Assembly (NCBI GenBank): GCA_964553255.1
Contig: CAZKJS010000001.1
Location: forward strand, 55,911-119,910
DNA length: 64,000 nt
Origin: JAQUCI01 sp964553255
GTDB lineage: Bacteria > Bacillota_I > Bacilli_A > Erysipelotrichales > Erysipelotrichaceae
Direction: 5' to 3'
Shown: positions 36,974 to 45,883 of the stretch, in pieces
Position numbering within the stretch: position 1 is the first letter of the stretch
How the letters are laid out: every line of letters begins with the position of its first letter
Program-made: the position numbers and the translations under genes
Notes under the pieces: generated by a model
The model's input: only the letters and a program-made list of their open reading frames with translations
Told to the model about the DNA's origin: nothing
Databases searched by the model: none

Positions 36974-37606
36974 TCAATCAAAAATCTTAAATTTATACAT
37001 GAATGGTACAACATACTTCATATATAGTTCAAGTAACGGGCCAAAGATGATCATACCTATCACCGTACCCTCACGAATACTCATCATACCATTAAAAGCC
37101 AACACTAAAACAACCACCAAAGCCATAGTCAAGATATCAGCCATTTGTCTGATTAGACCAAAAGATTTACTTGTTTTCTTAGATATTGCCATACACAAGC
37201 CTTCTAGAGGAAAACTGATGACATTTTGCGCAGTAACTGTACCAACCGCAAAAGCACAACTGATGTTACCAAGCAAGAAAAACATCAAAGTAATAACATA
37301 AGACTGAATATGCCAATTACCTAAAAGCTCATAATAAAAGAAGTTAACCAATACTCCTAAAACAATCGCTAATAAAACCTGTAAAACTAGTGCAACCTTG
37401 ATTTGCTTAAGTAGTAACATTTGCAAAGCGACACAGAAAAAATTCATCGCCATCGAAAAAGTACCAACCTTTATATTTAAAAGGCCTGAAGCTGTTTGGC
37501 TAAATGCATCCCAAGCACCAACCCCAATTGCACACCGTAACACTACCGAAACACTAAATGCGACTAATATCACACTAAACAATAACACGACTGCTTTTTT
37601 TAACAT
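36974..37606 (-). CDS. YczE/YyaS-type integral membrane protein
   Basis: A 210-residue protein with about five transmembrane helices. The pattern VLRCAIGVGAWDAFSQTASGLLNIKVGTFS near the N-terminus is typical of the YczE/YyaS group, related to YitT. Function unknown; one member supports secondary-metabolite enzymes in Bacillus. It follows the aminopeptidase P-like gene by 27 nt and precedes ppdK by 73 nt. Confidence 0.75.
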   Translation of the reverse strand: MLKKAVVLLFSVILVAFSVSVVLRCAIGVGAWDAFSQTASGLLNIKVGTFSMAMNFFCVALQMLLLKQIKVALVLQVLLAIVLGVLVNFFYYELLGNWHIQSYVITLMFFLLGNISCAFAVGTVTAQNVISFPLEGLCMAISKKTSKSFGLIRQMADILTMALVVVLVLAFNGMMSIREGTVIGMIIFGPLLELYMKYVVPFMYKFKIFD

Positions 37607-37633
37607 GCATACTCCTATATTGATAATAAAAAG

Positions 37634-38695
37634 TTATCTTAATATCATTCTATCTTTACTGAAACTATTTAATACTTGAACTCCATCATCTTTTACTAAA
37701 ACTAAATCTTCAATTCTGATACCACCAATTTGTGGTAAATAAATACCAGGTTCAATTGAAAAACACATACCAACTTCGATCAAGCTATGATTACTGGCGG
37801 CAACATCATATGGTTCATGAACTTGTAAACCAATACCATGTCCACATCGATGAGTGAAGAATGGACCATAACCTGCTTCTGTGATCACTTTGCGCGCTGC
37901 CTGATCAATCTCACTAAAAGCTACACCTACCTTAATCTTACTTATAGCGGCTAAATTAGCTGCTTTTACTATTTCATATACATCCCTTAATTTACTGTCG
38001 TCTTGCCAAAAGAACGTTCTGGTCATATCGCTACAATAGTTTTGATAGACACCACCCATATCGATCAAGATCACATCTTGAGGTCTAAGTTTTCGATCAG
38101 ATGCAACAGCATGCGGATCAGCCGCATTCTCACCAAATGCAATAATCGCATTAAATGATGTTTCCTGGTGGTTGTTTTGCATGAAATACGTTTTAAGCAA
38201 TGAAGCAATCTCTTTTTCACTAACACCTGTTTTAAAGTGTTTAATGATCAAACTCATGATCTTATCATTTTCTTTTGATGCCATGATCATGGCGCTTTGC
38301 TCATCAGTATCTTTAATGCTACGTAGTTTATCGATTAAGATTGAACCATTCACATACTCACTACTACGATAATGCATTAACTTAACTAAGAATCCAGCAG
38401 ACCAACTCTTATCGACTCCTATCTTTTCACCATGTAAATGACTTGCTAATAAAGCAATTGCGTCATCATTATCACTAAAGCGAATCATTTCATAATCATC
38501 ATTATCAGTTAGTGGAAATAGTTCATTTATAAAAAGCTTTGGCTTACCAATTTTATCTATCAACAAGACAAATAATCTTTCACCTACATGTAACTTAATA
38601 TTAACGAAGTAAAGCATGTTGAAATAATCGGTAATGATCATCTGATCAATGCCATTTAAACTCATCGTCGTTTGAAGTTTAGTAATTCTATTCAT
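37634..38695 (-). CDS. Xaa-Pro aminopeptidase-like protein (family M24)
   Basis: A 353-residue peptidase with an N-terminal creatinase-like domain (residues 1-125) and a C-terminal pita-bread domain. Metal ligands are visible: IDMGGVYQNYCSDMTRTF (two Asp), THRCGHGIGLQVHEP (His), FSIEPGIYLP (Glu) and GGIRIED (Glu). It cleaves X-Pro N-termini. I use the ATG at 38695; a TTG two codons earlier is possible. It overlaps the end of valS by 8 nt. Confidence 0.92.
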   Translation of the reverse strand: MNRITKLQTTMSLNGIDQMIITDYFNMLYFVNIKLHVGERLFVLLIDKIGKPKLFINELFPLTDNDDYEMIRFSDNDDAIALLASHLHGEKIGVDKSWSAGFLVKLMHYRSSEYVNGSILIDKLRSIKDTDEQSAMIMASKENDKIMSLIIKHFKTGVSEKEIASLLKTYFMQNNHQETSFNAIIAFGENAADPHAVASDRKLRPQDVILIDMGGVYQNYCSDMTRTFFWQDDSKLRDVYEIVKAANLAAISKIKVGVAFSEIDQAARKVITEAGYGPFFTHRCGHGIGLQVHEPYDVAASNHSLIEVGMCFSIEPGIYLPQIGGIRIEDLVLVKDDGVQVLNSFSKDRMILR

Positions 38696-41300
38696 GACCA
38701 AGGTCCATCAATCTTTGCTTGATCAAGCTTAATTGTCGTTGATATTCATCTTTCTTAGCTCTTTCGGCATCAATTTTCTCAATTGGTGCTTTTTGCATAA
38801 AGTTAGTATTATTAAGCATTCCTTCAGAGCGTTGAATTTCCTTTTCAAGCTTATCAATCTCAGACTTTAAACGTATTCTTTCTTGTTGCTTATCAATAAC
38901 TTGGTCTTGTGGTAAGTACATTACACCATCAATGATCACCTTGACCATAAGATCACCATCTAGTTTATCAACCCAAGTTGCATGTGTCATCTTTTCAAGT
39001 ACTGATGCTACCATTGGGTAAGGAGTCATGATCTTATCATCGTTGTCTTTAATCATGATGCTTAACTTCGTTTTTGGCTTTAAATTAGCTTCCAGTTTGA
39101 TCTCTCTAATCGCTTTGATCATACTGATAAGTTGTTGACATTGCTTATCAGCAAGTTCACAATCTAAAACTATCGTTTCTGGCCAACTAGTGATACACAA
39201 TGCTTCTTCTTGTTGTGGTAAGCTTTCATATATTTCTTCAGTAACAAACGGCATAAAAGGATGCAACATCTTAACGATATTAAGTAAAAGTGTGATCAAT
39301 GTTGTTTGTGTTGCAAGTTTCATATCATTATCATCACCATTCAAACTTGGCTTAGCTAACTCAATATACCAACTACAGAAGTCATCCCAAATAAAGTTAT
39401 ATAACTCATTTCCAACAAGCGAAAATTCATAACGTTCCATATTCTGATTAACGTTGGCTAATGTTTCATTATAACGTTTGATAATCCAACGATCGATAAA
39501 ACCAGCATTTTCTAAGTTACTAATATCATATACAAAAGCATCATCTTTATTCATCAAGACAAAACGACTAGCATTCCATATCTTATTAATGAAGTTCCAG
39601 GCTGCTTCGATTTTTTCACTACTATATCTAGTATCTTGCCCTGGTGTTGAATTAGTAGTCAAGAAGAAACGTAATGCATCTACCCCATATTTTTCAATAA
39701 CGTCCATAGGATCAATACCATTACCAAGTGATTTACTCATCTTGCGACCTTGTTCATCACGAATTAAACCATGAATCAATACATCCTTAAAAGGTCGCGA
39801 GTTTGTACAATAACGCGCTTGGAATGCCATACGTGCTACCCAAAAGAATATGATATCGTAGCCTGTAACTAGCGTATCATTAGGATAGTAACGCGTAAAA
39901 TCAGCAGTTTGATCCGGCCAACCAAGCGTACTAAATGGCCATAAAGCACTGGAGAACCAAGTATCTAAAACATCCTCATCTTGACGCCAGTTTTCAATGT
40001 CTAAAGGACTATCTAATCCAACATATATCTCATTAGTTTCCTTATGATAATAAGCTGGAATACGATGACCCCACCAAAGCTGTCTTGAAATACACCAATC
40101 TTCGATATTTTCCAACCATTGACTAAAATTCTTTTCAAATCGTTTAGGATAAAAGTTAATCCTTTCATCATCATTACTCTGATTTTTTATTACTTCATCA
40201 GCTAAAGGTCTCATCTTTACAAACCATTGTTTAGATAGATATGGTTCAATGATCACATCAGTTCTTTCTGAGTGACCTACTTGGTGAATATGTTTTTCAA
40301 TTTTGACTAAATTACCTTCTTTTTTTATTCTAGCAACAAGTTTTTCGCGACAAACAAAACGATCAAGACCATCAAATTCATCAGCTAAAGCATTCATCGT
40401 GCCATCTTCATTAATGCATTTTGGACGCTCTAAATGATATTTTTCAGCCAGTGCGAAATCATTAGGGTCATGAGCTGGTGTACACTTCATAACGCCAGTT
40501 CCAAAAACCATGTCGATATATTCATCAGCAATAACAATAAATGCTTGATGATTAGCTGGGTTGATTACTTTCTTACCAATGTATGCTTGATAGCGCTCAT
40601 CAAGCGGATTTACAACTAAACAAACATCCGCAAACATTGTTTCAGGTCTTGTTGTGGCTACTTCAAGATAATCATCACTATCAACAATCTGATAACGGAA
40701 AGTATAAAACTTACCTTCTATTTCTTTATGAATTACTTCAATGTTACTAAGTGCCGTTTTAGCTTGGGGATCCCAATTTATGATCCTTTCACCTTGATAG
40801 ATCAATCCATCATTATAAAGATCCACAAAAACCTTATTAACGGCTTTACTTAAACCATCATCTAGAGTAAAACGTTCTCTTGAATAGTCTAGTGAAAGAC
40901 CAAGCTTAGCCCATTGTTTTCTTATTTCATTTGCGTAATCATCTTTCCAACGCCAAGCATGTTCAAGAAAAGCATCGCGACCAATATCATAACGTGATAT
41001 ACCCTGCTCTTTTAGTTTAGCATCGACTTTTGCTTGTGTCGCAATTCCAGCATGATCCATACCAGACAACCACAATGTATCAAACCCATTCATCCTTTTA
41101 AAACGAGCGATAATATCTTGTAAGGTCGTATCCCAAGCATGGCCTAAATGCAGTTTACCGGTAATATTTGGTGGTGGAATCACTAAACAGAAAGGTTTTT
41201 TACTTAAATCACCAGCTGTAAAATAATCAGCTTTTATCCATTTCTGATATTTATCGGCTTCAACCTTAGTGTGTTCATATTTAGCTGCCATTTCCTTCAT
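38688..41300 (-). CDS. valS: valyl-tRNA synthetase
   Basis: Class I enzyme, 870 residues. HIGH motif as HLGHAW near 52, editing domain (VATTRPETMFADVCL), KMSKS as GRKMSKSLGN near 520, anticodon-binding domain, and a C-terminal coiled coil (residues 800-868). GGAGG precedes the ATG by 7 nt. It overlaps the upstream acetyltransferase gene by 20 nt, and the valine T-box lies before that gene. Confidence 0.97.
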   Translation of the reverse strand: MKEMAAKYEHTKVEADKYQKWIKADYFTAGDLSKKPFCLVIPPPNITGKLHLGHAWDTTLQDIIARFKRMNGFDTLWLSGMDHAGIATQAKVDAKLKEQGISRYDIGRDAFLEHAWRWKDDYANEIRKQWAKLGLSLDYSRERFTLDDGLSKAVNKVFVDLYNDGLIYQGERIINWDPQAKTALSNIEVIHKEIEGKFYTFRYQIVDSDDYLEVATTRPETMFADVCLVVNPLDERYQAYIGKKVINPANHQAFIVIADEYIDMVFGTGVMKCTPAHDPNDFALAEKYHLERPKCINEDGTMNALADEFDGLDRFVCREKLVARIKKEGNLVKIEKHIHQVGHSERTDVIIEPYLSKQWFVKMRPLADEVIKNQSNDDERINFYPKRFEKNFSQWLENIEDWCISRQLWWGHRIPAYYHKETNEIYVGLDSPLDIENWRQDEDVLDTWFSSALWPFSTLGWPDQTADFTRYYPNDTLVTGYDIIFFWVARMAFQARYCTNSRPFKDVLIHGLIRDEQGRKMSKSLGNGIDPMDVIEKYGVDALRFFLTTNSTPGQDTRYSSEKIEAAWNFINKIWNASRFVLMNKDDAFVYDISNLENAGFIDRWIIKRYNETLANVNQNMERYEFSLVGNELYNFIWDDFCSWYIELAKPSLNGDDNDMKLATQTTLITLLLNIVKMLHPFMPFVTEEIYESLPQQEEALCITSWPETIVLDCELADKQCQQLISMIKAIREIKLEANLKPKTKLSIMIKDNDDKIMTPYPMVASVLEKMTHATWVDKLDGDLMVKVIIDGVMYLPQDQVIDKQQERIRLKSEIDKLEKEIQRSEGMLNNTNFMQKAPIEKIDAERAKKDEYQRQLSLIKQRLMDLGHE

Positions 41301-41859
41301 ATATATGCCTCCATTCTGCTTTTAAAATGCCATATGTCTTACAATCAGTGTAGTCATTGACTAGTTTATCATAAATAAGTTTTCTAAGTGTTCCTTCATA
41401 AATAAATCCTGCTTTTTCAATAACCCGTTGTGAAGCTTTGTTATTGACACTGTGTTTGATCTCAATCTTTCTTAAGCCCACATGCGCAAAGCCAACATTG
41501 ATAACTTCCTTAAGCGCTTCACTCATCAATCCTTGATTCCAATAATCATAGTTTAAACTATATCCTATCTCACCAACATCATGATATTTGATACTTACAA
41601 AATCACAAGTACCGATCATCTTGTTATTTTCCTTATACACCAAGACGTATGTCTGAGGTATTCCACTTGCTGGACGATTAAGAAAATACTTATCAATCAC
41701 TTGCTTGGTTTCATCAAGTGATTTGTGTAAAGGATAACTCAAGTAATCATTAACCCTTTTATCACTAGCGATCATATATAGATCATTAGCGTCTTCTAAC
41801 TTGATTGGTCTAATGATCAATCGCTTCGTTGTAATAGTTGGAAGTATTAAATTTAACAT
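41281..41859 (-). CDS. RimJ/RimL-type GNAT acetyltransferase in the valS operon
   Basis: A 192-residue N-acetyltransferase starting ITTKRLIIRPIKLEDANDLY. Acetyl-CoA-binding region NQGLMSEALKEVINVGF and the downstream HSVNNKASQRVIEKAGFIYEGT match the group that acetylates ribosomal proteins and small substrates. It is the first gene after the valine T-box (AAGGAG, then ATG) and overlaps valS, so its expression follows valine tRNA charging. Substrate unknown. Confidence 0.85.
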   Translation of the reverse strand: MLNLILPTITTKRLIIRPIKLEDANDLYMIASDKRVNDYLSYPLHKSLDETKQVIDKYFLNRPASGIPQTYVLVYKENNKMIGTCDFVSIKYHDVGEIGYSLNYDYWNQGLMSEALKEVINVGFAHVGLRKIEIKHSVNNKASQRVIEKAGFIYEGTLRKLIYDKLVNDYTDCKTYGILKAEWRHIYEGNGS

Positions 41860-41874
41860 GTTATCTCCTTTAAT

Positions 41875-42060
41875 AAAAAAAGCATCCCCTAGGACGCTTA
41901 ACGTGGTACCACCTAAATTCGCTGATATAGCCTCATACTGTAACGGTAGTTACCGGCTTTACTTACTTACTTCAGTAAAGCTTCTCCAAGATGACCTTCA
42001 TCAGTACCAATCGATCTATTTACACCACCATAGACTCGCTAAACGAATTAATATTGACTA
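41875..42060 (-). promoter_or_regulatory. T-box leader of the acetyltransferase-valS operon
   Basis: Minus strand: Stem I distal loop GGTGGTGTAAATAG, antiterminator AGGTGGTACCACG (41902-41914), and terminator AGCGTCC/GGATGCT with TTTTTT (41875-41898). The likely specifier is GTC (Val) at 41995-41993 in GAAGGTCATCTTGGAG, the same context as TTC in the pheS leader. Confidence 0.92.
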
Positions 42061-42127
42061 CTCTTCTTATCATAGAATTTACTTAATTATAATTAAAACA
42101 CCAAAGAATGTAAAGCGTAACTGATAG

Positions 42128-42625
42128 TCACTTAAACTTAACATACAAAACATCATCAAATACCTTACCATGATGATTTTTTACTGCTTTTTTTAAGTAA
42201 CCTTCTTTTTCAAAGCCTAGTTTTTCAAGTAATTTAATTGAACCGATATTTTCACTAAAAACTCTTGCTGTGATCATATCATAACCTTCATTGAAAAGTT
42301 GCTTGATGATAATTGATAATGCTTCACTCATATAGCCTTTGTTAGCGTAGCTTTCAGCTAGCCAATAGGATATAGTGATCGCATTAACATTGTATCTAAT
42401 ATGATCATCATCAACGCTAATATTGCCTATCACTTCATTAGTGTTTTTTAACTTGATCACATAATCAGTACCTTTTCTATTTAACATGCTTCGAGTGAAT
42501 TCTTCAAAGGTCGTTATCGATAACATGTTGTATTTCTGTACAAAATCCGTATTAACATACTGATATAATGGTTTAATATCATCTTGTGTAAGCTTATTTA
42601 AACTGATATTGTTTGTTTTGGTCAT
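42128..42625 (-). CDS. GNAT acetyltransferase
   Basis: A 165-residue N-acetyltransferase: ISLNKLTQDDIKPLYQYV at the start, the acetyl-CoA loop YANKGYMSEALSIIIKQLF, and ARVFSENIGSIKLLEKLGFEKEGYL. Related to, but clearly distinct from, the acetyltransferase just downstream. Divergent from trxA. Substrate unknown. Confidence 0.85.
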   Translation of the reverse strand: MTKTNNISLNKLTQDDIKPLYQYVNTDFVQKYNMLSITTFEEFTRSMLNRKGTDYVIKLKNTNEVIGNISVDDDHIRYNVNAITISYWLAESYANKGYMSEALSIIIKQLFNEGYDMITARVFSENIGSIKLLEKLGFEKEGYLKKAVKNHHGKVFDDVLYVKFK

Positions 42626-42640
42626 ACAAATCCTCTTTAT

Positions 42641-42681
42641 GTGATAATATCACTGAACTAACTATTAATTAACTGTATCAT
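42641..42681 (+). promoter_or_regulatory. trxA promoter with a 13-bp palindromic operator
   Basis: A perfect palindrome GTGATAATATCAC (42641-42653) is followed after exactly 22 nt by TATCAT (42676-42681). There is no good -35. The centre would be near -41 from the expected start, the classic position for Crp/Fnr-type activation at class II promoters. The same arrangement occurs upstream of the reductase-like gene. Confidence 0.65.
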
Positions 42682-42706
42682 AAGATCATCAAAGGAGTGA
42701 TATAAA

Positions 42707-43009
42707 ATGACACTAAAAGTAACAAAAGAAAACTTTAAACAAGAAGTAATAAACGCAGATAAACCGGTATTGGTTGATTTCTATGCAACATGGTGTGGGC
42801 CATGTAAGATGTTATCACCAGTAATTGAACAGATTTCCAATGAAAGAAGCGATATCAAAGTCGTAAAGATTGATGTTGATGAACAAGTTGAATTAGCTAG
42901 ACAGTTTGGCATCATGTCAATCCCTACCATCATGGTTATCAAAGATGGTAAAGTCGCATCAACAACGCTTGGTTTTAAATCAAAAGAAGCGATATTAGCA
43001 ATGTTATAA
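42707..43009 (+). CDS. trxA: thioredoxin
   Basis: A 100-residue disulfide reductase with the active site WCGPC (residues 30-34), the cis-proline segment SIPTIMVIKDG and the usual start LKVTKENFKQEV. AAAGGAG precedes the ATG. Monocistronic, ending in a terminator shared with the convergent Crp/Fnr gene. Confidence 0.97.
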   Translation: MTLKVTKENFKQEVINADKPVLVDFYATWCGPCKMLSPVIEQISNERSDIKVVKIDVDEQVELARQFGIMSIPTIMVIKDGKVASTTLGFKSKEAILAML

Positions 43010-43012
43010 AAT

Positions 43013-43031
43013 GAACCGAAAGGTTCTTTTT
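43013..43031. terminator. terminator between trxA and the Crp/Fnr gene
   Basis: GAACC-GAAA-GGTTC followed by TTTTT on the plus strand; AAAA before it may serve the other strand. Confidence 0.8.
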
Positions 43032-43707
43032 ATTTGATCATTTTCCTAAGTTTAGTCTTATCAATGATACGGATACCACCTCTAAAAAGCTGAACTATCC
43101 CTTCACTTTCAAAGTATTTTAGCATGCGACTAACAACTTCACGTGCACTACCAATATCTTTGGCGATAGCATCGTGTGTGATCGTTAATACGTCTTCTTT
43201 ACTATTGATCATAGCATCCCATAAGCTTGTGGCTACTCTTTCATCAATGCTTTTAAAAAGAATCTGTTCTAAAGCCCACATGACATCACTGAAGCGCTCA
43301 GTTATCGCTTTATAGATATAACATTCAAAATAAATATTGTCACGCATGATTTGCGATACAACCGCTGAGTTGATCATCAGTACTTCCGTGTTTTCTTCAG
43401 CGTCAATGAAAACATCAAAACTGATGTTAGCTAAAACACAAGAAGCTGATAAGACACAGGAATCATTTTCATATAAACGATATAATGTTACTTCTTTACC
43501 CTCTTCAGATAAAACATATACTCTTAAGCGACCATTGATAATAAACATCGTACCGATACAACCGCTTTCTTTACCATGAAGATTATCATTTTTCTGATAA
43601 CAGTTAATGATAGAACTTTGACTTAAATCATCTTTTTGTGATGGCGTTAGTTTATCCCAAACCGTGACGTTTTCTTTAAGATAATATACTAAATCTTTTT
43701 CAGTCAT
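43030..43707 (-). CDS. Crp/Fnr family transcription regulator
   Basis: A 225-residue regulator. N-terminal cyclic-nucleotide-like beta-barrel (MFIINGRLRVYVLSEEGKEV) and a C-terminal winged helix-turn-helix (ITHDAIAKDIGSAREVVSRM). Four cysteines lie in the sensor half: Cys36, Cys50, Cys84 and Cys90; the last two are in NDSCVLSASCVL next to the binding pocket. There is no N-terminal Cys cluster typical of iron-sulfur Fnr. It lies between trxA and a reductase-like gene whose promoters share a palindrome, so a thiol-redox role is a fair inference. Confidence 0.88.
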   Translation of the reverse strand: MTEKDLVYYLKENVTVWDKLTPSQKDDLSQSSIINCYQKNDNLHGKESGCIGTMFIINGRLRVYVLSEEGKEVTLYRLYENDSCVLSASCVLANISFDVFIDAEENTEVLMINSAVVSQIMRDNIYFECYIYKAITERFSDVMWALEQILFKSIDERVATSLWDAMINSKEDVLTITHDAIAKDIGSAREVVSRMLKYFESEGIVQLFRGGIRIIDKTKLRKMIK

Positions 43708-43736
43708 TATGATACCTCTTTAATGCTATTTTACCT

Positions 43737-43762
43737 AAAAAAAACAGTACCCTCAAGGTACT
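43737..43762 (-). terminator. terminator of the reductase-like gene
   Basis: AGTACC/GGTACT with T8 on the minus strand; the stem overlaps the stop codon. A TTGAGG in the loop and a TAAAAT 17 nt later could form a promoter for the Crp/Fnr gene. Confidence 0.8.
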
Positions 43763-44630
43763 ATTTAATTTGATTTAGTTTCTTAACATATTTACTTGCG
43801 CTCATTCCAGCGATAACACCATCATTAACCGCTTTAGCAATTTGATAAATACCACCAATACAATCACCAGCTGCGTATAAGCCAGGTAGATTAGTTGCCA
43901 TATTTTCATCAACGATAATCTTATTATTATCAACCAAGACTCCCATCTTTTTAGCGAAATCAGTACTACCCGCTACACCATAAGCGATAAATAAGCCCGC
44001 GATCGCTAAACTAGTACCATCTTTAAAGATCACTTGTTGAACTAACTCATCACCTATTACTGCATCAATTGTGTTTTCAATAATGATCGCACCTTCTGGT
44101 ATTTGACCTTGTGGTTTAACGCCATTAGTTATTATAGTCACCGATTTAGCAATATCGATCAGTTCACTAGCTTCATGCATCGCATAATCACAACAACCTA
44201 AAACAGCAACGTCTTTATTGCGATAGAAAAAAGCATCGCAAACCGCACAATATGATACTCCTTTGCCTTCAAAATCTTTTAATCCCTTGATCATTGGCAT
44301 TTGTCTTGGTGAGCCAGTTGCGAGAATAACACTTTTCGCTTCATATATCTCATCTGCAGTATGAACAATATAGTTTTCATTATAATCAATTGTCAAGACT
44401 TCCGTATCAACCGTCTTGATTTTTAATCTTTGAGCTTGCTTGATACCATTATTGATCAAATCATTACCACTAATTGGTTCAATTAACCCATAATAGTTTT
44501 CAACCATATGAGCAGTTTTAAGTGCTCCATTATCCTTGGCAACTATCATGGTATTTAAACCAGCCCTTTTCGCATAAATACCAGCAGATACTCCAGCTGG
44601 CCCTTTTCCTATCACTAATACATCTATCAT
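43761..44630 (-). CDS. thioredoxin-reductase-like flavoprotein with altered NAD(P)-binding motif
   Basis: A 289-residue pyridine nucleotide-disulfide oxidoreductase. FAD-binding GKGPAG (8-13), redox pair CAVC (128-131) as in thioredoxin reductases, and the C-terminal FAD segment YAAGDCIGGIYQIAKA. The second dinucleotide motif, normally GGGxSAxEEA, reads LGCCDYAMHEASEL (144-157): the GxGxxA glycines are largely lost and two adjacent Cys appear. It is about 20 residues shorter than standard TrxB. It may use another electron donor. Its promoter shares the trxA palindrome. Confidence 0.8.
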   Translation of the reverse strand: MIDVLVIGKGPAGVSAGIYAKRAGLNTMIVAKDNGALKTAHMVENYYGLIEPISGNDLINNGIKQAQRLKIKTVDTEVLTIDYNENYIVHTADEIYEAKSVILATGSPRQMPMIKGLKDFEGKGVSYCAVCDAFFYRNKDVAVLGCCDYAMHEASELIDIAKSVTIITNGVKPQGQIPEGAIIIENTIDAVIGDELVQQVIFKDGTSLAIAGLFIAYGVAGSTDFAKKMGVLVDNNKIIVDENMATNLPGLYAAGDCIGGIYQIAKAVNDGVIAGMSASKYVKKLNQIK

Positions 44631-44647
44631 TTTTTCACCTCTTTATA

Positions 44648-44688
44648 ATGATACTCTTAATCAAGTTTATCTTCCGTGATTTAATCAC
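44648..44688 (-). promoter_or_regulatory. reductase-like gene promoter with a 13-bp palindromic operator
   Basis: Palindrome GTGATTTAATCAC on the plus strand (44676-44688), then 22 nt, then TATCAT on the minus strand (44653-44648). Spacing, palindrome ends and -10 are identical to the trxA promoter. The site lies between this gene and proB and could also affect proB. Confidence 0.65.
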
Positions 44689-44760
44689 ATACAATGCTTA
44701 CTTTTATAATCATTTATCATATAGTATAATCCAGTTATTAGTTATTATAGGAGAATATGC

Positions 44761-45882
44761 ATGAACTATGGTAAATTGATCGTCATAAAAGTTGGTACTA
44801 GCTCTTTAACCAATGAATCAGGTACACTTGATATCACTAAACTACAAAATATCGTTAACCAAATTGCTAAGCTAATCGCTGATTCACACTTAGTGATCTT
44901 AGTGACATCAGCAGCTGTGGCAGCCGGTTATCGACATTTAGGATTTAATAAGCGACCTAGTAATATAGCTGGTAAACAAGCAGCTGCTGCTGTTGGTCAA
45001 GCATTATTGATGGAAGAGTATAATCGTGCTTTTAGTCAACATAAGATTAAAACCGCACAGCTTTTAATAACCAAAGATGATTTTAAAGATAAAAGAAGAT
45101 ATAAAAATGTATGGCGCGTTTTTGAAGTATTATTGAATAGAAAAGTAGTACCAATCATTAATGAGAATGATACTGTATCAATTGATGAACTTAAGTTTGG
45201 TGATAATGATCGTTTATCTGCACAAGTTGCGGCAATGGTCCACGCTGATATGTTGATATTAGCTACCGATATCAATGGCTTATACACAGCAGATCCGCGT
45301 CTTGATGCTAGTGCGCAATTAATACCAAAAGTAGATAAGATTACCCCTGCAATCGAAGACCTCGCTAAAGGCTCTAAAAACGTTAATGCGACCGGTGGGA
45401 TGGTAACCAAGATTATCGCCGCTAAAATAGCTACTAATGCTGGAGTATTCACTTTCATCTGTAATACCAATCAAGAAGACATTCTGATCAAAGCAGTAAA
45501 TCATACTGCCATCGGTACCGCATTTAGCGCAAAAGCCGACATGAAAACCAGAAAACAATGGGTGGCTTATCATGGTTTAGCTAAAGGCAAACTATTTATT
45601 GATGAAGGAGCAAAATTCGCCCTATGCGACAATAGCAAAAGCTTATTACCAATCGGTATCAAAGCTATTAGTGGTGATTTCAACATTAAAGATATCGTTG
45701 AGGTTTACCAAGTTGATCATGATGTTTTATTAGGTAAAGGTATTGTTAATTATGATGCTAAGCAATTAGCTTCTATTATTGGACAACCTACTGCTAGTAT
45801 TGTTAAACAATATGGTAACAAGTACAAAGCAGTCGTAATACATCAAAACGATTGGGTCAATAGCCTAGATGAGGAGAAATGA
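44761..45882 (+). CDS. proB: glutamate 5-kinase
   Basis: First step of proline synthesis. A 373-residue protein with an amino-acid kinase domain (IVIKVGTSSLT; VPIINENDTVSIDELKFGDND; ATGGMVTKI) and a C-terminal PUA domain (residues 278-365). GGAG lies 7 nt before the ATG. A TATAAT near 44725 may be its promoter. The TGA stop lies within the Shine-Dalgarno region of proA. Confidence 0.96.
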   Translation: MNYGKLIVIKVGTSSLTNESGTLDITKLQNIVNQIAKLIADSHLVILVTSAAVAAGYRHLGFNKRPSNIAGKQAAAAVGQALLMEEYNRAFSQHKIKTAQLLITKDDFKDKRRYKNVWRVFEVLLNRKVVPIINENDTVSIDELKFGDNDRLSAQVAAMVHADMLILATDINGLYTADPRLDASAQLIPKVDKITPAIEDLAKGSKNVNATGGMVTKIIAAKIATNAGVFTFICNTNQEDILIKAVNHTAIGTAFSAKADMKTRKQWVAYHGLAKGKLFIDEGAKFALCDNSKSLLPIGIKAISGDFNIKDIVEVYQVDHDVLLGKGIVNYDAKQLASIIGQPTASIVKQYGNKYKAVVIHQNDWVNSLDEEK

Positions 45883-45883
45883 T

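Noticed and set aside
45036..45573. Open frames antisense to proB (144 and 84 codons)
   Set aside because: They lie opposite conserved proB coding sequence, lack ribosome-binding sites and resemble no protein family.
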